Source of the DNA: an uncultured Lachnospiraceae bacterium
GTDB lineage: Bacteria > Bacillota > Clostridia > Lachnospirales > Lachnospiraceae
Assembly: GCA_900314295.1 (NCBI GenBank)
Contig: OMUU01000148.1
Location: forward strand, 1-38,955
Direction: 5' to 3'
Length of the DNA: 38,955 nucleotides
Under the pieces are notes generated by a model. The model was not told where the DNA came from. It saw only the letters and a list, made by a program, of their open reading frames with translations, and searched no databases. Numbering within the stretch: position 1 is the first letter of the stretch; every line of letters starts with the position of its first letter. The position numbers were made by a program, and so were the translations under genes. This document shows, in pieces, positions 25,460 to 34,196 of this stretch.

Positions 25460-26872
25460 ATGGCAAAGGAAAAGACATACGTCGAGGATATAGACCGGAG
25501 TATGTACGACTTCCGAAATGAGGAAAAAGATGAGTTCCGCATTGAGGAAGGCCTGACCCCGGATATCATCCTCGAGATTTCAAAAGAAAAAAATGACCCG
25601 GAGTGGATGAGAGATTTTCGTCTGAAATCTCTGGATATTTACAATAAGAAACAGGTTCCGGACTGGGGACCGTCCATCGAAGGGCTGGACATGGATAATA
25701 TTGTCACCTACGTAAGGCCGAACTCCAAGAGAATGGCCAAGGACTGGAACGATGTTCCGGACGAGATCAAGGATACCTTCGAACGTCTGGGAATTCCGCA
25801 GGCGGAGAGAAAATCCCTTGCGGGCGTAGGCGCACAGTATGATTCGGAGCTTGTTTACCATAACGTAAAGGACGAGGTGGCGGCGCAGGGCGTTATCTAT
25901 ACGGACATCGAGAGTGCGCTTCGCGGAGAATACGCGGATATGATCCGAAGCCATTTCATGAAGCTTGTACCACCGACCGACCACAAGTTCGCGGCCCTTC
26001 ACGGCGCCGTGTGGTCAGGCGGATCCTTCGTATACGTGCCGAAGGGAGTTCATGTGGATATACCGCTGCAGTCCTATTTCCGTCTGAATGCCAAGGGAGC
26101 GGGACAGTTTGAGCATACGCTGATCATCGTGGATGACGACGCTTACCTTCACTTCATCGAGGGATGCTCGGCCCCGAAGTATAATGTGGCGAATCTTCAT
26201 GCCGGCTGCGTCGAGCTTTACGTCGGAAAGAACTCGACCCTCCGCTACTCCACAATCGAGAACTGGTCAAAGAACATGTACAATCTGAATACAAAGCGTG
26301 CGCGTGTCGAGGAGGGCGGAAAGGTGGAATGGATTTCTGGATCCTTCGGCTCCCATGTTTCGTACCTGTATCCCATGAGTATTCTGGCAGGCAGAGGCGC
26401 CAGGGCGGAATTCACCGGCGTGACCTTTGCGGGTAGAGGACAGAATCTGGATACGGGATGCAAGATGGTGCACAGCGCGCCGGACACGTCATCCTATGTC
26501 AGCACCAGATCTATTTCGAAGGACGGCGGAATCAGCACCTTCCGGAGCTCTGTCGTGGTCAACAGCCAGGCGAAAAACAGCAAATCGTCGGTATCCTGTC
26601 AGTCTCTGATGCTTGACGCCGAGTCCAGATCGGACACCATTCCGGCTATGGATATCCGGACGCAGCAGGCGGATATCGGGCACGAGGCAAAGATCGGGCG
26701 TATCAGCGATGACGCGGTCTTCTATCTGATGAGCCGGGGCCTGTCTGAGGAAGACGCCCGCGCGCTGATCGTCAGCGGATTTGCGGACAACGTAGGCAAG
26801 GAGCTTCCTCTCGAGTATGCGGTTGAGATGAACAATCTGATCCGTCTTGAGATGAAGGGCAGTATAGGTTAA
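25460..26872 (+). CDS. sufB: Fe-S cluster scaffold protein SufB
   Basis: SufB is the main scaffold on which clusters are built, with SufC and SufD. The 470-residue product has the family features GVGAQYDSELVYHNV, the beta-helix core with GSFVYVPKGVHVDIPLQSYF, EGCSAPKYNVANLHAG with a conserved cysteine, STIENWSKNMYNLNTKRA, and the C-terminal HEAKIGRISDDAVFYLMSRG. It starts 9 bases after sufC with AAGGAG. Complete, no odd features. Confidence 0.97.
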   Translation: MAKEKTYVEDIDRSMYDFRNEEKDEFRIEEGLTPDIILEISKEKNDPEWMRDFRLKSLDIYNKKQVPDWGPSIEGLDMDNIVTYVRPNSKRMAKDWNDVPDEIKDTFERLGIPQAERKSLAGVGAQYDSELVYHNVKDEVAAQGVIYTDIESALRGEYADMIRSHFMKLVPPTDHKFAALHGAVWSGGSFVYVPKGVHVDIPLQSYFRLNAKGAGQFEHTLIIVDDDAYLHFIEGCSAPKYNVANLHAGCVELYVGKNSTLRYSTIENWSKNMYNLNTKRARVEEGGKVEWISGSFGSHVSYLYPMSILAGRGARAEFTGVTFAGRGQNLDTGCKMVHSAPDTSSYVSTRSISKDGGISTFRSSVVVNSQAKNSKSSVSCQSLMLDAESRSDTIPAMDIRTQQADIGHEAKIGRISDDAVFYLMSRGLSEEDARALIVSGFADNVGKELPLEYAVEMNNLIRLEMKGSIG

Positions 26873-26882
26873 GGAGGCAGAC

Positions 26883-27959
26883 ATGGGAGAAATCAGAGAT
26901 ATTAAACTCAACCGGCTGCCGGCGATCACCTGGTACTGGCTGAATATGAACGAGGCAAGTGTCGGAGCGGATTTTTCCGGCGAGGCTGTGGTAAACGCGG
27001 AGATTCCGGAGGGAATCGAGACCCGCGAAGAAGAGAAAAATCTGTTTCCGGAGCAGCCGACCGGAGCGGGGAAGGCCTTCACGGAGGCCGTTGAAGCGTC
27101 CGCAAGGGGCGTGCAGGTGTACACCGCGCCGGCAGGTAGGAAGGCAGATGCGCCGCTTCGGCTGAAGTATTTCTATCAGGATGGCGACAGAAGCGTAAAT
27201 GCGGTGAATCTCGTGGCAGAGAAGAACAGTGAGCTTACGGTAGTGATGGATTATACGGCGGCTCCGGACGCTTCCGGTGCGGCGGCGGTCCAGACAAAGT
27301 TTTCTGCCGGGGAAAATTCGGTTCTCCGTCTGGTACAGATCGTCCGGGTTGGCCAGAACTTCAGCTTCATCAATGACCTCGGAGGAAAAGAGGAAGATAA
27401 TGCAAGAGTTGAGGTGATTCATCTGGTGCTTTCCGGAAAGGAAGTCTATCAGGGGTATCAGATTGATCTTGCGGGTTACAAGAGCAGTCTGAAGACCGAT
27501 ATCGCATATCAGGTTGCCGGAAATGGCCATCTCGACATGAACTACTTCGCAAATCATATCGCGAAAAAAACGGAGTGCGAGATCAATGTCAATGGTGTGC
27601 TCCGTGACAAGGCATCGAAGATTCTGCGCGCCACCATCGATCTCAAACGCGGTGCGGTCGGAGCGGTAGGAAATGAAAAGGAAGATGTCCTTCTGATGGA
27701 TGAGGGCGTAAGAAACCAGACGATACCGCTGATCCTCTGCACGGAGGAGGATGTGGTAGGAAATCATGGCGCTACAATCGGAAGGCTGGATGAAGGTCTT
27801 ATGTTCTATCTCGAATCCCGAGGCCTGAACAAGGAAGAAATCTATGAAATGATGGCCAAGGCCAGAATCGACGCCACAGTCCGGATGATTCCGGATGAGA
27901 AGACGAAACAGGAAATCAACGAGTTTCTGGGAGGAGGCCTGGAGGATGACGAAGACTGA
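26883..27959 (+). CDS. sufD: Fe-S cluster assembly protein SufD
   Basis: SufD pairs with SufB in the SufBC2D scaffold complex. The 358-residue protein is less conserved than SufB but shows the shared beta-helix and the C-terminal family segment GNHGATIGRLDEGLMFYLES, followed by GLNKEEIYEMMAKARIDATV. It starts 10 bases after sufB with AAGGAGG. Its last 14 bases overlap the start of sufS. Confidence 0.94.
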   Translation: MGEIRDIKLNRLPAITWYWLNMNEASVGADFSGEAVVNAEIPEGIETREEEKNLFPEQPTGAGKAFTEAVEASARGVQVYTAPAGRKADAPLRLKYFYQDGDRSVNAVNLVAEKNSELTVVMDYTAAPDASGAAAVQTKFSAGENSVLRLVQIVRVGQNFSFINDLGGKEEDNARVEVIHLVLSGKEVYQGYQIDLAGYKSSLKTDIAYQVAGNGHLDMNYFANHIAKKTECEINVNGVLRDKASKILRATIDLKRGAVGAVGNEKEDVLLMDEGVRNQTIPLILCTEEDVVGNHGATIGRLDEGLMFYLESRGLNKEEIYEMMAKARIDATVRMIPDEKTKQEINEFLGGGLEDDED

Positions 27960-29181
27960 ACGCAGGGAGGAGGACGAGCGGATCCGCAGGGATTTTCCGC
28001 TCCTGACTCCCGGTGAGGCATATCTTGATAATGCGGCTACCACCCAGAAGCCTCAGGCTGTTCTGGACGCGGTTACAGAATATTATCGAAAATCAAACGC
28101 AAATCCGCTCAGAGGACTGTATGCACTGAGTGTGGAGGCAACCAGGGAATATGAGGATGCGCGGGAGGCTGTCCGTTCCTTTATCAACGCGAAGAGCACC
28201 GAAGAGATTGTTTTTACCAGAAACGCGACGGAAAGCCTGAATCTGATCGGCTATTCGTGGACCGCGGATCATCTGAGGGAAGGCGACGAAATACTGATCA
28301 CCGTCATGGAGCATCACAGCAACATGCTTCCGTGGCAGCAGGCAGCCAGGAGAACCGGCGCGGTTCTGAAATACCTGGAGCCGCAGGAGGACGGCACCAT
28401 CACGGAAGAGATGTTTCGCAAGGCGCTGACTCCCAGGACCAAGCTGGTGTGCATGACACAGATCTCCAATGTTCTCGGCTGCAAAAATGATGTGAAGACT
28501 TTTGCGGCCATTGCCCACGAGCAGGGAGCGGTGTTTGTATGTGACGGTGCGCAGAGTGTGCCCCACATCCCTGTAGACGTGCAGGATCTGGATGTCGACT
28601 TTCTGGCGTTTTCCGGCCATAAGATGCTGGCGCCGATGGGCATCGGCGTGCTGTATGGCAAGAAGGCAATCCTGGAGGAGATGCAGCCGTTCCTTTTCGG
28701 AGGTGAGATGATCGAGTATGTGACCCGAGAGGGGGCCACCTATGCGGAGCTGCCTCACAAGTTCGAGGCGGGTACCGTGAACGCCGGAGGAGCCGTCGGG
28801 CTTCATGCGGCGATTGATTACTATCATCGGATCGGCTTTGACCGTATCGTGGAGAGGGAGGAACATTTGACCCGTTACGCGATGGAGCGGATGAAGGAAA
28901 ATCCGTATATCACGATTCTGGGATCGGAGGATCCGGAGAATCATCACGGCATCATCACCTTTAAAATAGAGGGAGTTCATCCCCATGATATCGCGGCGAT
29001 TCTGGACAGTCTTCATGTGGATGTGCGTGCGGGACACCACTGCGCACAGCCGCTTCTGAAGTTCCTCGGAATTCCGTCCACCACGAGAGCCAGCTTCTGC
29101 TTCTATAATACGGAAGATGAGGCGGACAGATTGATTGATGCTTTGAATTCGGTAAGGAAGGAAATGGGTTATGCAGAATAA
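27946..29181 (+). CDS. sufS: Cysteine desulfurase SufS
   Basis: SufS uses pyridoxal phosphate to take sulfur from cysteine, leaving alanine, and passes it to SufU. The 411-residue enzyme shows YLDNAATTQKPQAVLDA, TRNATESLNLI, the cofactor segment EHHSNMLPWQ, CDGAQSVPH, the PLP-binding lysine in FSGHKMLAPMGIGVLYG and the persulfide cysteine in RAGHHCAQPLL. I place the start at the ATG at 27946, which lies 8 bases after GAGGAGG; the longer in-frame reading from 27895 is less likely. It overlaps sufD by 14 bases and sufU by 11. Its cysteine supply links to cysK downstream. Confidence 0.96.
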   Translation: MTKTERREEDERIRRDFPLLTPGEAYLDNAATTQKPQAVLDAVTEYYRKSNANPLRGLYALSVEATREYEDAREAVRSFINAKSTEEIVFTRNATESLNLIGYSWTADHLREGDEILITVMEHHSNMLPWQQAARRTGAVLKYLEPQEDGTITEEMFRKALTPRTKLVCMTQISNVLGCKNDVKTFAAIAHEQGAVFVCDGAQSVPHIPVDVQDLDVDFLAFSGHKMLAPMGIGVLYGKKAILEEMQPFLFGGEMIEYVTREGATYAELPHKFEAGTVNAGGAVGLHAAIDYYHRIGFDRIVEREEHLTRYAMERMKENPYITILGSEDPENHHGIITFKIEGVHPHDIAAILDSLHVDVRAGHHCAQPLLKFLGIPSTTRASFCFYNTEDEADRLIDALNSVRKEMGYAE

Positions 29182-29662
29182 TACATTTTATAACGAGATC
29201 CTGACCGACCATAATCTTCATCCGGCGCATAAGCACGAGCTTGAGGATGCGGATTATGAGCTTGAAGGCGTGAACCCGAGCTGCGGCGACGATATCGTTC
29301 TCAAGCTCAAGGTCGAAGACGGAAGAATCACGGACGGAGCGTATGTCGGCGACGGCTGTGCCATCTCTCAGGCCTCGGCGGATATGATGCTGGACCTGGT
29401 CATCGGAAAGACCATCGATGAGGCAAGGCATCTCTCTGATATTTTCCTGCGTATGATCAAGGGAAAAATCACAGATGAGGAGAGAGACGAGCTGGAGGAG
29501 GCAGGCGTGCTTCAGGATATTTCCCATATGCCTGCCCGTGTGAAATGTGCGGTTCTCGGATGGCATACCATGGACGAGATCTTTGATGACCCGGAAAAGG
29601 CAAAGAAGAACTTTACGGCGATCAAGGGACCTTCTGATTCCTCGAATATCTGTCATATGTAA
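29171..29662 (+). CDS. sufU: Fe-S assembly sulfurtransferase SufU
   Basis: SufU is a zinc-dependent sulfur acceptor for SufS in Gram-positive bacteria. The 163-residue product has the three zinc-ligand segments NPSCGDDI, VGDGCAISQASADMM and PARVKCAVLGWHTM, holding the expected Cys-Asp-Cys-Cys set. It is about 15 residues longer than some homologues at the C-terminus. The start overlaps sufS by 11 bases. It is the last suf gene. Confidence 0.95.
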   Translation: MQNNTFYNEILTDHNLHPAHKHELEDADYELEGVNPSCGDDIVLKLKVEDGRITDGAYVGDGCAISQASADMMLDLVIGKTIDEARHLSDIFLRMIKGKITDEERDELEEAGVLQDISHMPARVKCAVLGWHTMDEIFDDPEKAKKNFTAIKGPSDSSNICHM

Positions 29663-29667
29663 TCGCT

Positions 29668-29711
29668 ACAGATAGAGAATAGTTACAGAACAGATAGAGA
29701 ACAGAAACAGA
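29668..29711. repeat. Two tandem copies of a 22-base unit
   Basis: ACAGATAGAGAATAGTTACA and a near copy (29668-29689, 29690-29711), plus a partial third copy, fill the gap between sufU and the DUF1934 gene. The array leaves no classical ribosome binding site before the next ATG. Confidence 0.7.
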
Positions 29712-29720
29712 ACAATAGAT

Positions 29721-30176
29721 ATGGATAAAAATGTCATTGTCTCATTAAAGGGTTTTCAGTATATCCGGTCGGAGGACGAGAACAAGCCGGTGGAGATCAT
29801 GATCCCCGGCGTGTATTACCATAAAAACGGGCAGCACTATGTTGTATTTGACGAGATTCAGGAGGGTTTATCCGGGAAGACGCACAGCGTGCTGAAATTC
29901 ACGGAGGATCGTCTTCTCGTTCGCAGAAGCGGAGTGATCGAGGTAGAAATGCTCTTTGAGAAAGAGAAGAGAACATCTGCCTCATACCACACGCCGTTCG
30001 GTATGATGAATCTGCAGATCTCGGCGACATCGTTTCGGCTAGAGGAACAGGAAAATCGTATTGATTACAAGGTGGGATACGCGCTTACCGTGGAGGACGA
30101 TGTGACGGCGGACTGCGAGATTGAGATCCGTATCGAGTCGCAGCGGGGCGGTGCGTTTCATCTGACCGCTGGCTGA
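29721..30176 (+). CDS. DUF1934 domain protein (YwiB-like)
   Basis: This 151-residue protein matches the DUF1934 family, small beta-barrel proteins of unknown role found in many Firmicutes. Support: the opening VIVSLKGFQYIRSEDENKPV, the pattern VVFDEIQEGLSGKTHSVLKF, LLVRRSGVIEVEMLFEK and YHTPFGMMNLQISATSF, then alternating strands at the end. It lies 58 bases after sufU in the same direction. The ribosome binding site is weak, because the short gap is made of tandem repeats. No signal peptide or membrane helix. Confidence 0.85.
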   Translation: MDKNVIVSLKGFQYIRSEDENKPVEIMIPGVYYHKNGQHYVVFDEIQEGLSGKTHSVLKFTEDRLLVRRSGVIEVEMLFEKEKRTSASYHTPFGMMNLQISATSFRLEEQENRIDYKVGYALTVEDDVTADCEIEIRIESQRGGAFHLTAG

Positions 30177-30198
30177 ATTACCATTTTAACGCTGGATG

Positions 30199-30261
30199 GG
30201 CTCTTATGTGCGCTTCCGCGACAGGCGAGCTTTTCTGCATTTTCGAAGAGCTTATACAGTA
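30199..30261 (+). repeat. Dispersed repeat family B copy
   Basis: The stretch from GGCTCTTATGTGCGCTTCCG to GAGCTTATACAGTA matches 11781-11842 nearly base for base, with one insertion and several changes. It lies right after the DUF1934 stop and before a terminator. Confidence 0.75.
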
Positions 30262-30263
30262 TG

Positions 30264-30297
30264 AAAGAGGCCGGAATCACAGGATTCCGGCCTCTTT
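30264..30297. terminator. Bidirectional terminator between convergent genes
   Basis: A perfect 15-base stem, AAAGAGGCCGGAATC (30264-30278) and GATTCCGGCCTCTTT (30283-30297), has a 4-base loop. It sits between the DUF1934 gene and the reverse gene at 30338. Confidence 0.85.
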
Positions 30298-30337
30298 GGC
30301 TGTGTTTGCTGAATGTGAATCACTGCGGAAACGGGAA

Positions 30338-30808
30338 TCATTCCTCGCCGCGTCCCTTGCGGAGCAGCTGCTCCATCTTGCTTTCCTTCTTCTTCTTGCC
30401 GGCGTTATCAAGCTTGCCGCGAATTGCGCGGACATCTGTTATATACAGGCCGGAAATCGTAGCCTTGACCTCCTTTTTCAGGGGAATCACGTCGAATACG
30501 TTCTTGTCGCAGATGAAAGAAGAAACCATGGCTCCTCGTCCGGTATTGACTCTGGCCTTGACAATTGGAAATTTGCGACCGCGAAGCATCTTCGGCGTCT
30601 GCTGCAGGACGATATCCGGAAAACCGGCATCCTTCAGTTTTACTTTTTTCTTGTCAATGACCAGCATTGTGACATTTTGCTTTTGCGCATCAATCTGCTC
30701 CTGCTGCTCCGCCTGTTTCTTCTCGGCGCGTTTGCCCAGAAAATACAGGATGGCGATTGCAGCGGCGACGATCGCAATTACGATGATCAGAACTACCCAC
30801 CAGCGCAT
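30338..30808 (-). CDS. Small single-pass membrane protein of unknown function
   Basis: I do not recognise this 156-residue protein. It has one N-terminal membrane helix (about residues 3-24, WWVVLIIVIAIVAAAIAILY), a Lys/Glu/Gln-rich linker (about 25-45), and a small beta-rich domain (about 46-135) with VTMLVIDKKKVKLKDAGFP, RGAMVSSFICDKNVFDVIP and a lysine-rich tail. The charge pattern suggests a cytosolic domain. AGGAGG lies 9 bases before the ATG. It stands alone on the reverse strand between two terminators or promoters. The reading frame is coding-like and is not a shadow of another gene. Confidence 0.75.
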   Translation of the reverse strand: MRWWVVLIIVIAIVAAAIAILYFLGKRAEKKQAEQQEQIDAQKQNVTMLVIDKKKVKLKDAGFPDIVLQQTPKMLRGRKFPIVKARVNTGRGAMVSSFICDKNVFDVIPLKKEVKATISGLYITDVRAIRGKLDNAGKKKKESKMEQLLRKGRGEE

Positions 30809-30899
30809 GTCCTCGTACCTCCTACCTGTTTGTTGGGAATATCTATATTATTTTAGCATTCCCGCGGGCAAAAGGCAATCCATTTTGAAGGCACGGATA

Positions 30900-30928
30900 T
30901 TGCTAAGAATCCGGATTTGCGTTATGAT
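30900..30928 (+). promoter_or_regulatory. Predicted promoter of the deacetylase-like gene
   Basis: TTGCTA (30900-30905), a 17-base spacer and TATGAT (30923-30928) lie about 92 bases before the chosen start codon. Confidence 0.5.
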
Positions 30929-31020
30929 AATTCACACGGTCGGGGGTAGTCCGACGAGATATAACCGGGTTAGAGAAAGAGACATATTTGCAGGAGAAAA
31001 ATGCCTGCAGGGGGTATCTG

Positions 31021-32808
31021 TTGACGGACAAGAGGAACAGGCAGAGCAATTCAGGCGAAGATCAAAACAGAGCTGTCAGAAGAGGTTCAGGTGGAAATTC
31101 CGGCAAAGCAGATGAGAAGAAACCGGGAGAAGATCTTTACAGAGCAGATAGAGAGAATTTCAAAGGCGGACCCGGTAAGCGTGAGCAGCGGGCAGATGAG
31201 GAAAAGAAACCGGGACAGAATGAGGAACAGCTTGCCAGAGAGCGGGCGCGGCGAAGGCGAAGACGGCAGGAACAGGCGCGAAGGCGCCGGAAACGCCGCA
31301 GAATCATACGTCTGGTCCGGATATTCCTGTGTTTCGCAGTGGCAGTGCTGGCCATCGTCGGCGTGCTGGCTGTCGTCGGAAAGTACAGGCGGGATAAGGA
31401 AAGAGCAGCGGCGGACGCTGCGGCGGCAAAAGCGGCGTCGCAGACAATGGACATCTATCCGGCATCAGAGGTATTGAATCTTACCTTTCCGGTTTTGACG
31501 CTGGATGACGCGACCTCTTCCCGGACGTCCGGAGAAAGTGGTGCGGAAGATCAGAATGATACAGCCGGACAGAACAGTACGACGGATCAGGATGGCGCAG
31601 CCGGACAGGACAGTACGACAAATCAGGATGATACAGCGGATGGGGAGAGTGGAACGTCTGACGGCGGAACGGATGCATCAGCGGATGCAACCGTCACTGC
31701 GAATTCCGCATCAGAAACCGGCGGAAGCGTTGCGTTGACGGTGACAGATTTCAAGAATATCCTTCAGGACCTGTATCGTCAAAATTATGTCCTGACAGAT
31801 GTCTCCGGTCTGGCCAAGAGTACCGACGGTACAATGAAGGAGGGCACCGTATCGGTTCCCACCGGCAAGAAGCCGCTGACAATTACGGAAGCGGGCGCAG
31901 GGTATATCTCGGGCTATGACGGGCATGCGGACAGTCTGACGCTGAACCCTGACGGGAGTCTGACGAATACCTATACCGATTCGAGCGGTAAGGTTCAGAC
32001 GGGAGACGTCGATGTGATAACCTGCCTTGATGCCTTTGTCAAAGAACATCCGGATTTTTCCAGTCAGGGTGCGCGCGGAGTTATCGGTGTGACCGGACAG
32101 GACGGCATGTTCGGATACGCGCTGGAGGCAAGCGGGTCTCAGGTCGGAAAGCTGAGTGCCGAGGCGGTCCGTGAGGTGGAGGAAAATGCATCCCGTTATT
32201 CCGCCTCCGCTGGAGAGAGCACGGAGGATGGGACCACAGATGCCGGGAATCTTTCCGGGACCGGCGGTTCAGGAACTGATCTGATTCAGTCCGGAAACAG
32301 TGAAAACACTTCCCGGGATTCCTCGGGGACAGAAAGCGTGTCAACAGACAGCGCAGATGATACGGGGAATGCAGAAGACGCAGGAGCTTCGGCTTCGGAA
32401 ATCACCGAGAAGCAGGTGGAACAGAATAAAGAAACACTCGATTCGCTGATAAAGGCGCTCCGGAGCGAGGGATGGACGCTCGCGAGCGGTACCTTTGCGG
32501 ATATCAGTTATGCCGGTGATTATGAGCTCGTAAAAGCGGATGCGGACCGTTGGTCGGAAAAAATCGGGAGTCTTCTCGGAAATACAGATATACTGGTGCT
32601 CCCTCATGGAGGGGATATCGGCAGCTGGAGCGGCTATTCAGCCGGAGATTCACGGTATGAATATTTGAAGAGCCTGGGGTTCCGTTATTTTATGACGGAA
32701 AATAATCAGGAGTTTACCTGGGTTCAGGCCGGAGGAGATTATCTGAGAATTGGAATGCATATCGTCACGTCCATGGATGTCTATCACCGTGTCATGGATA
32801 TGCAGTAA
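31021..32808 (+). CDS. Membrane-anchored polysaccharide-deacetylase-like protein
   Basis: This 595-residue protein resembles a clostridial family of degenerate polysaccharide deacetylases. It has a charged N-terminus rich in Arg/Lys (to about 97), one membrane helix (about 98-118), then an extracellular part with FPVLTLDD, DFKNILQDLYRQNYVLTD, GVIGVTGQDGMFGYALEA, LRSEGWTLASGTF and the C-terminal GFRYFMTENN. Two Ser/Thr/Gly/Asp-rich inserts (about 164-236 and 395-462) interrupt the domain. The canonical deacetylase TFDDG is not clearly kept, so activity is doubtful. I chose the TTG at 31021 because AGGGGG lies 6 bases upstream; an in-frame TTG at 30988 is possible. No gene is coupled to it. Confidence 0.65.
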   Translation: MTDKRNRQSNSGEDQNRAVRRGSGGNSGKADEKKPGEDLYRADRENFKGGPGKREQRADEEKKPGQNEEQLARERARRRRRRQEQARRRRKRRRIIRLVRIFLCFAVAVLAIVGVLAVVGKYRRDKERAAADAAAAKAASQTMDIYPASEVLNLTFPVLTLDDATSSRTSGESGAEDQNDTAGQNSTTDQDGAAGQDSTTNQDDTADGESGTSDGGTDASADATVTANSASETGGSVALTVTDFKNILQDLYRQNYVLTDVSGLAKSTDGTMKEGTVSVPTGKKPLTITEAGAGYISGYDGHADSLTLNPDGSLTNTYTDSSGKVQTGDVDVITCLDAFVKEHPDFSSQGARGVIGVTGQDGMFGYALEASGSQVGKLSAEAVREVEENASRYSASAGESTEDGTTDAGNLSGTGGSGTDLIQSGNSENTSRDSSGTESVSTDSADDTGNAEDAGASASEITEKQVEQNKETLDSLIKALRSEGWTLASGTFADISYAGDYELVKADADRWSEKIGSLLGNTDILVLPHGGDIGSWSGYSAGDSRYEYLKSLGFRYFMTENNQEFTWVQAGGDYLRIGMHIVTSMDVYHRVMDMQ

Positions 32809-32810
32809 AC

Positions 32811-32867
32811 GCTTATACAATACTTTGTGCCACAAACTGTATAAGATACGGATTGAAACTGTATAAG
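32811..32867. repeat. Dispersed repeat family B copy with inverted ends
   Basis: GCTTATACAATACTTTGTGC is followed by CACAAACTGTATAAG and a second ACTGTATAAG. The first 35 bases form an imperfect palindrome. Bases 32828-32860 (TGCCACAAACTGTATAAGAT, then ACGGATT) recur at 35541-35574. Confidence 0.65.
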
Positions 32868-32903
32868 TCCCATTTGTTGGGGATTACAAGATGTAGGGAG
32901 ATT

Positions 32904-34076
32904 ATGAAAAGGAAAATATTAATTACCATTATGTGTCTGGCGGTTTCTTTGTCGGCAGCCGGCTGCGGAGCGGCCGGGGGAGAAAACAGTGCGTCTGAGA
33001 CGGCGGCAGCTTCTGCGGTTTCTTCGGTGACAGAGTCGTCCTTGTCGGCGGTTTCTTCATCCTCCGGTTCGGAAAGTCTTGCGGACAGGATCCTCGCGGC
33101 TCCGGTCAAAGACGGGAAGTTTAAAATCGCAGACGCGATTACATTGGGCAATTACAAAAAACTGAATCTCACAAAAACGGTTCAGAAAGTGACGGAGGAC
33201 GACATCACGTCATATATTGAAGGACAGATGACGCCGGAAGAAGTGACAGACAAGGAAGCGGCGGCAGCACTTGGAGATACCGTCGATATTGCCTATGAGG
33301 GAAAAATTGACGGAAAGGCCTTTGACGGAGGGTCCAGTGACAGCTATGACCTGACTCTCGGATCGGGAAGCTTTATCGAAGGGTTCGAAGACGGTGTGGT
33401 TGGCATGAAGAAGGGAGAGACGAAGGATCTGAATCTCCGTTTTCCGGATGATTATTTTTCCGCGGATCTTGCCGGAAAGGATGTCGTTTTTACCGTCACG
33501 GTGAATGCCATCAAGAGGACGCCGGAGCTGAGCGACGAGTGGGTGAAGGACTATACCAATGGTTCCGTCAGTACGGTTGCGGATTACAAGAAATCGGTAG
33601 AAAAATCACTGACGCAGCAGAATGAGGAATCCGCGGAATCCGCACTTCAGGGAGATGCCTGGAACCAGGTGCAGGAGGCGAGCGTCTATCATTTTCTTCC
33701 AAAAGAATATGTAGATAACGGAGAAAAAACGTTTGAGGACAATGTCAAGGCGGAGGCGGAGAAATACGGACTCTCGCTGGATGAATATATTGAACAGTCC
33801 GGCATGGATCAGGATACCTATAATAAGCAGAAGGAACAGAACGGCCGATACGCTGCGGCGAGTGAGCTTTTGCTGAAGGCTCTGGTAAAAGCGGAGAAAC
33901 TCTCGGAAAACAGCCGCGATTACAAAGATGAGCTTCAGAAGGCGGCGGACCTCTACGGAGTCTCTTCGAAGGATCTGATCAGCAAGAATGGAAAGGACAA
34001 TGTATACAACTACGTTATGACAAAGGTAGTGCTGGACCGGATCATCGGCTATGCTGATGTGAAGGAAAACGATTAA
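32904..34076 (+). CDS. Lipoprotein with FKBP-type peptidyl-prolyl isomerase domain (trigger-factor-like)
   Basis: The 390-residue protein is predicted to fold proteins outside the membrane. It has a lipoprotein signal peptide ending in AAGC, lipidated Cys21, then a Ser/Ala-rich linker to about residue 65. An FKBP domain follows (about 125-210), with GDTVDIAYEGKIDGKAFDGG and LGSGSFIEGFEDGVVGMKKG. The C-terminal half (about 215-380) is helical and resembles the trigger factor C-terminus, with YGLSLDEYIEQSGMDQDTYN. No ribosome-binding domain is present. I chose the ATG at 32904, which has AGGGAG upstream; a longer reading from 32853 is unlikely. Repeat family B lies just upstream. Confidence 0.85.
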   Translation: MKRKILITIMCLAVSLSAAGCGAAGGENSASETAAASAVSSVTESSLSAVSSSSGSESLADRILAAPVKDGKFKIADAITLGNYKKLNLTKTVQKVTEDDITSYIEGQMTPEEVTDKEAAAALGDTVDIAYEGKIDGKAFDGGSSDSYDLTLGSGSFIEGFEDGVVGMKKGETKDLNLRFPDDYFSADLAGKDVVFTVTVNAIKRTPELSDEWVKDYTNGSVSTVADYKKSVEKSLTQQNEESAESALQGDAWNQVQEASVYHFLPKEYVDNGEKTFEDNVKAEAEKYGLSLDEYIEQSGMDQDTYNKQKEQNGRYAAASELLLKALVKAEKLSENSRDYKDELQKAADLYGVSSKDLISKNGKDNVYNYVMTKVVLDRIIGYADVKEND

Positions 34077-34139
34077 GCAGTTCCGAATAGGAAGGTACTG
34101 CTGATCACGCTTCCGTCGATTTAATGCAGGGAGTGTATC

Positions 34140-34196
34140 GTGTTGTTAAAAAGATCTCGTCGCAAGGTAAGGGTGTGTCACAATGGAAAAGGATAA
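34140..34196 (+). CDS. Possible 18-residue ORF coupled to the sigma-like gene
   Basis: A GTG at 34140 lies 6 bases after AGGGAG and opens an 18-codon frame (MLLKRSRRKVRVCHNGKG) that ends at TAA 34194-34196, overlapping the start of the next gene by 14 bases. The next gene's own ribosome binding site is weaker. It could serve translational coupling; it may also be chance. Confidence 0.3.
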   Translation: MLLKRSRRKVRVCHNGKG

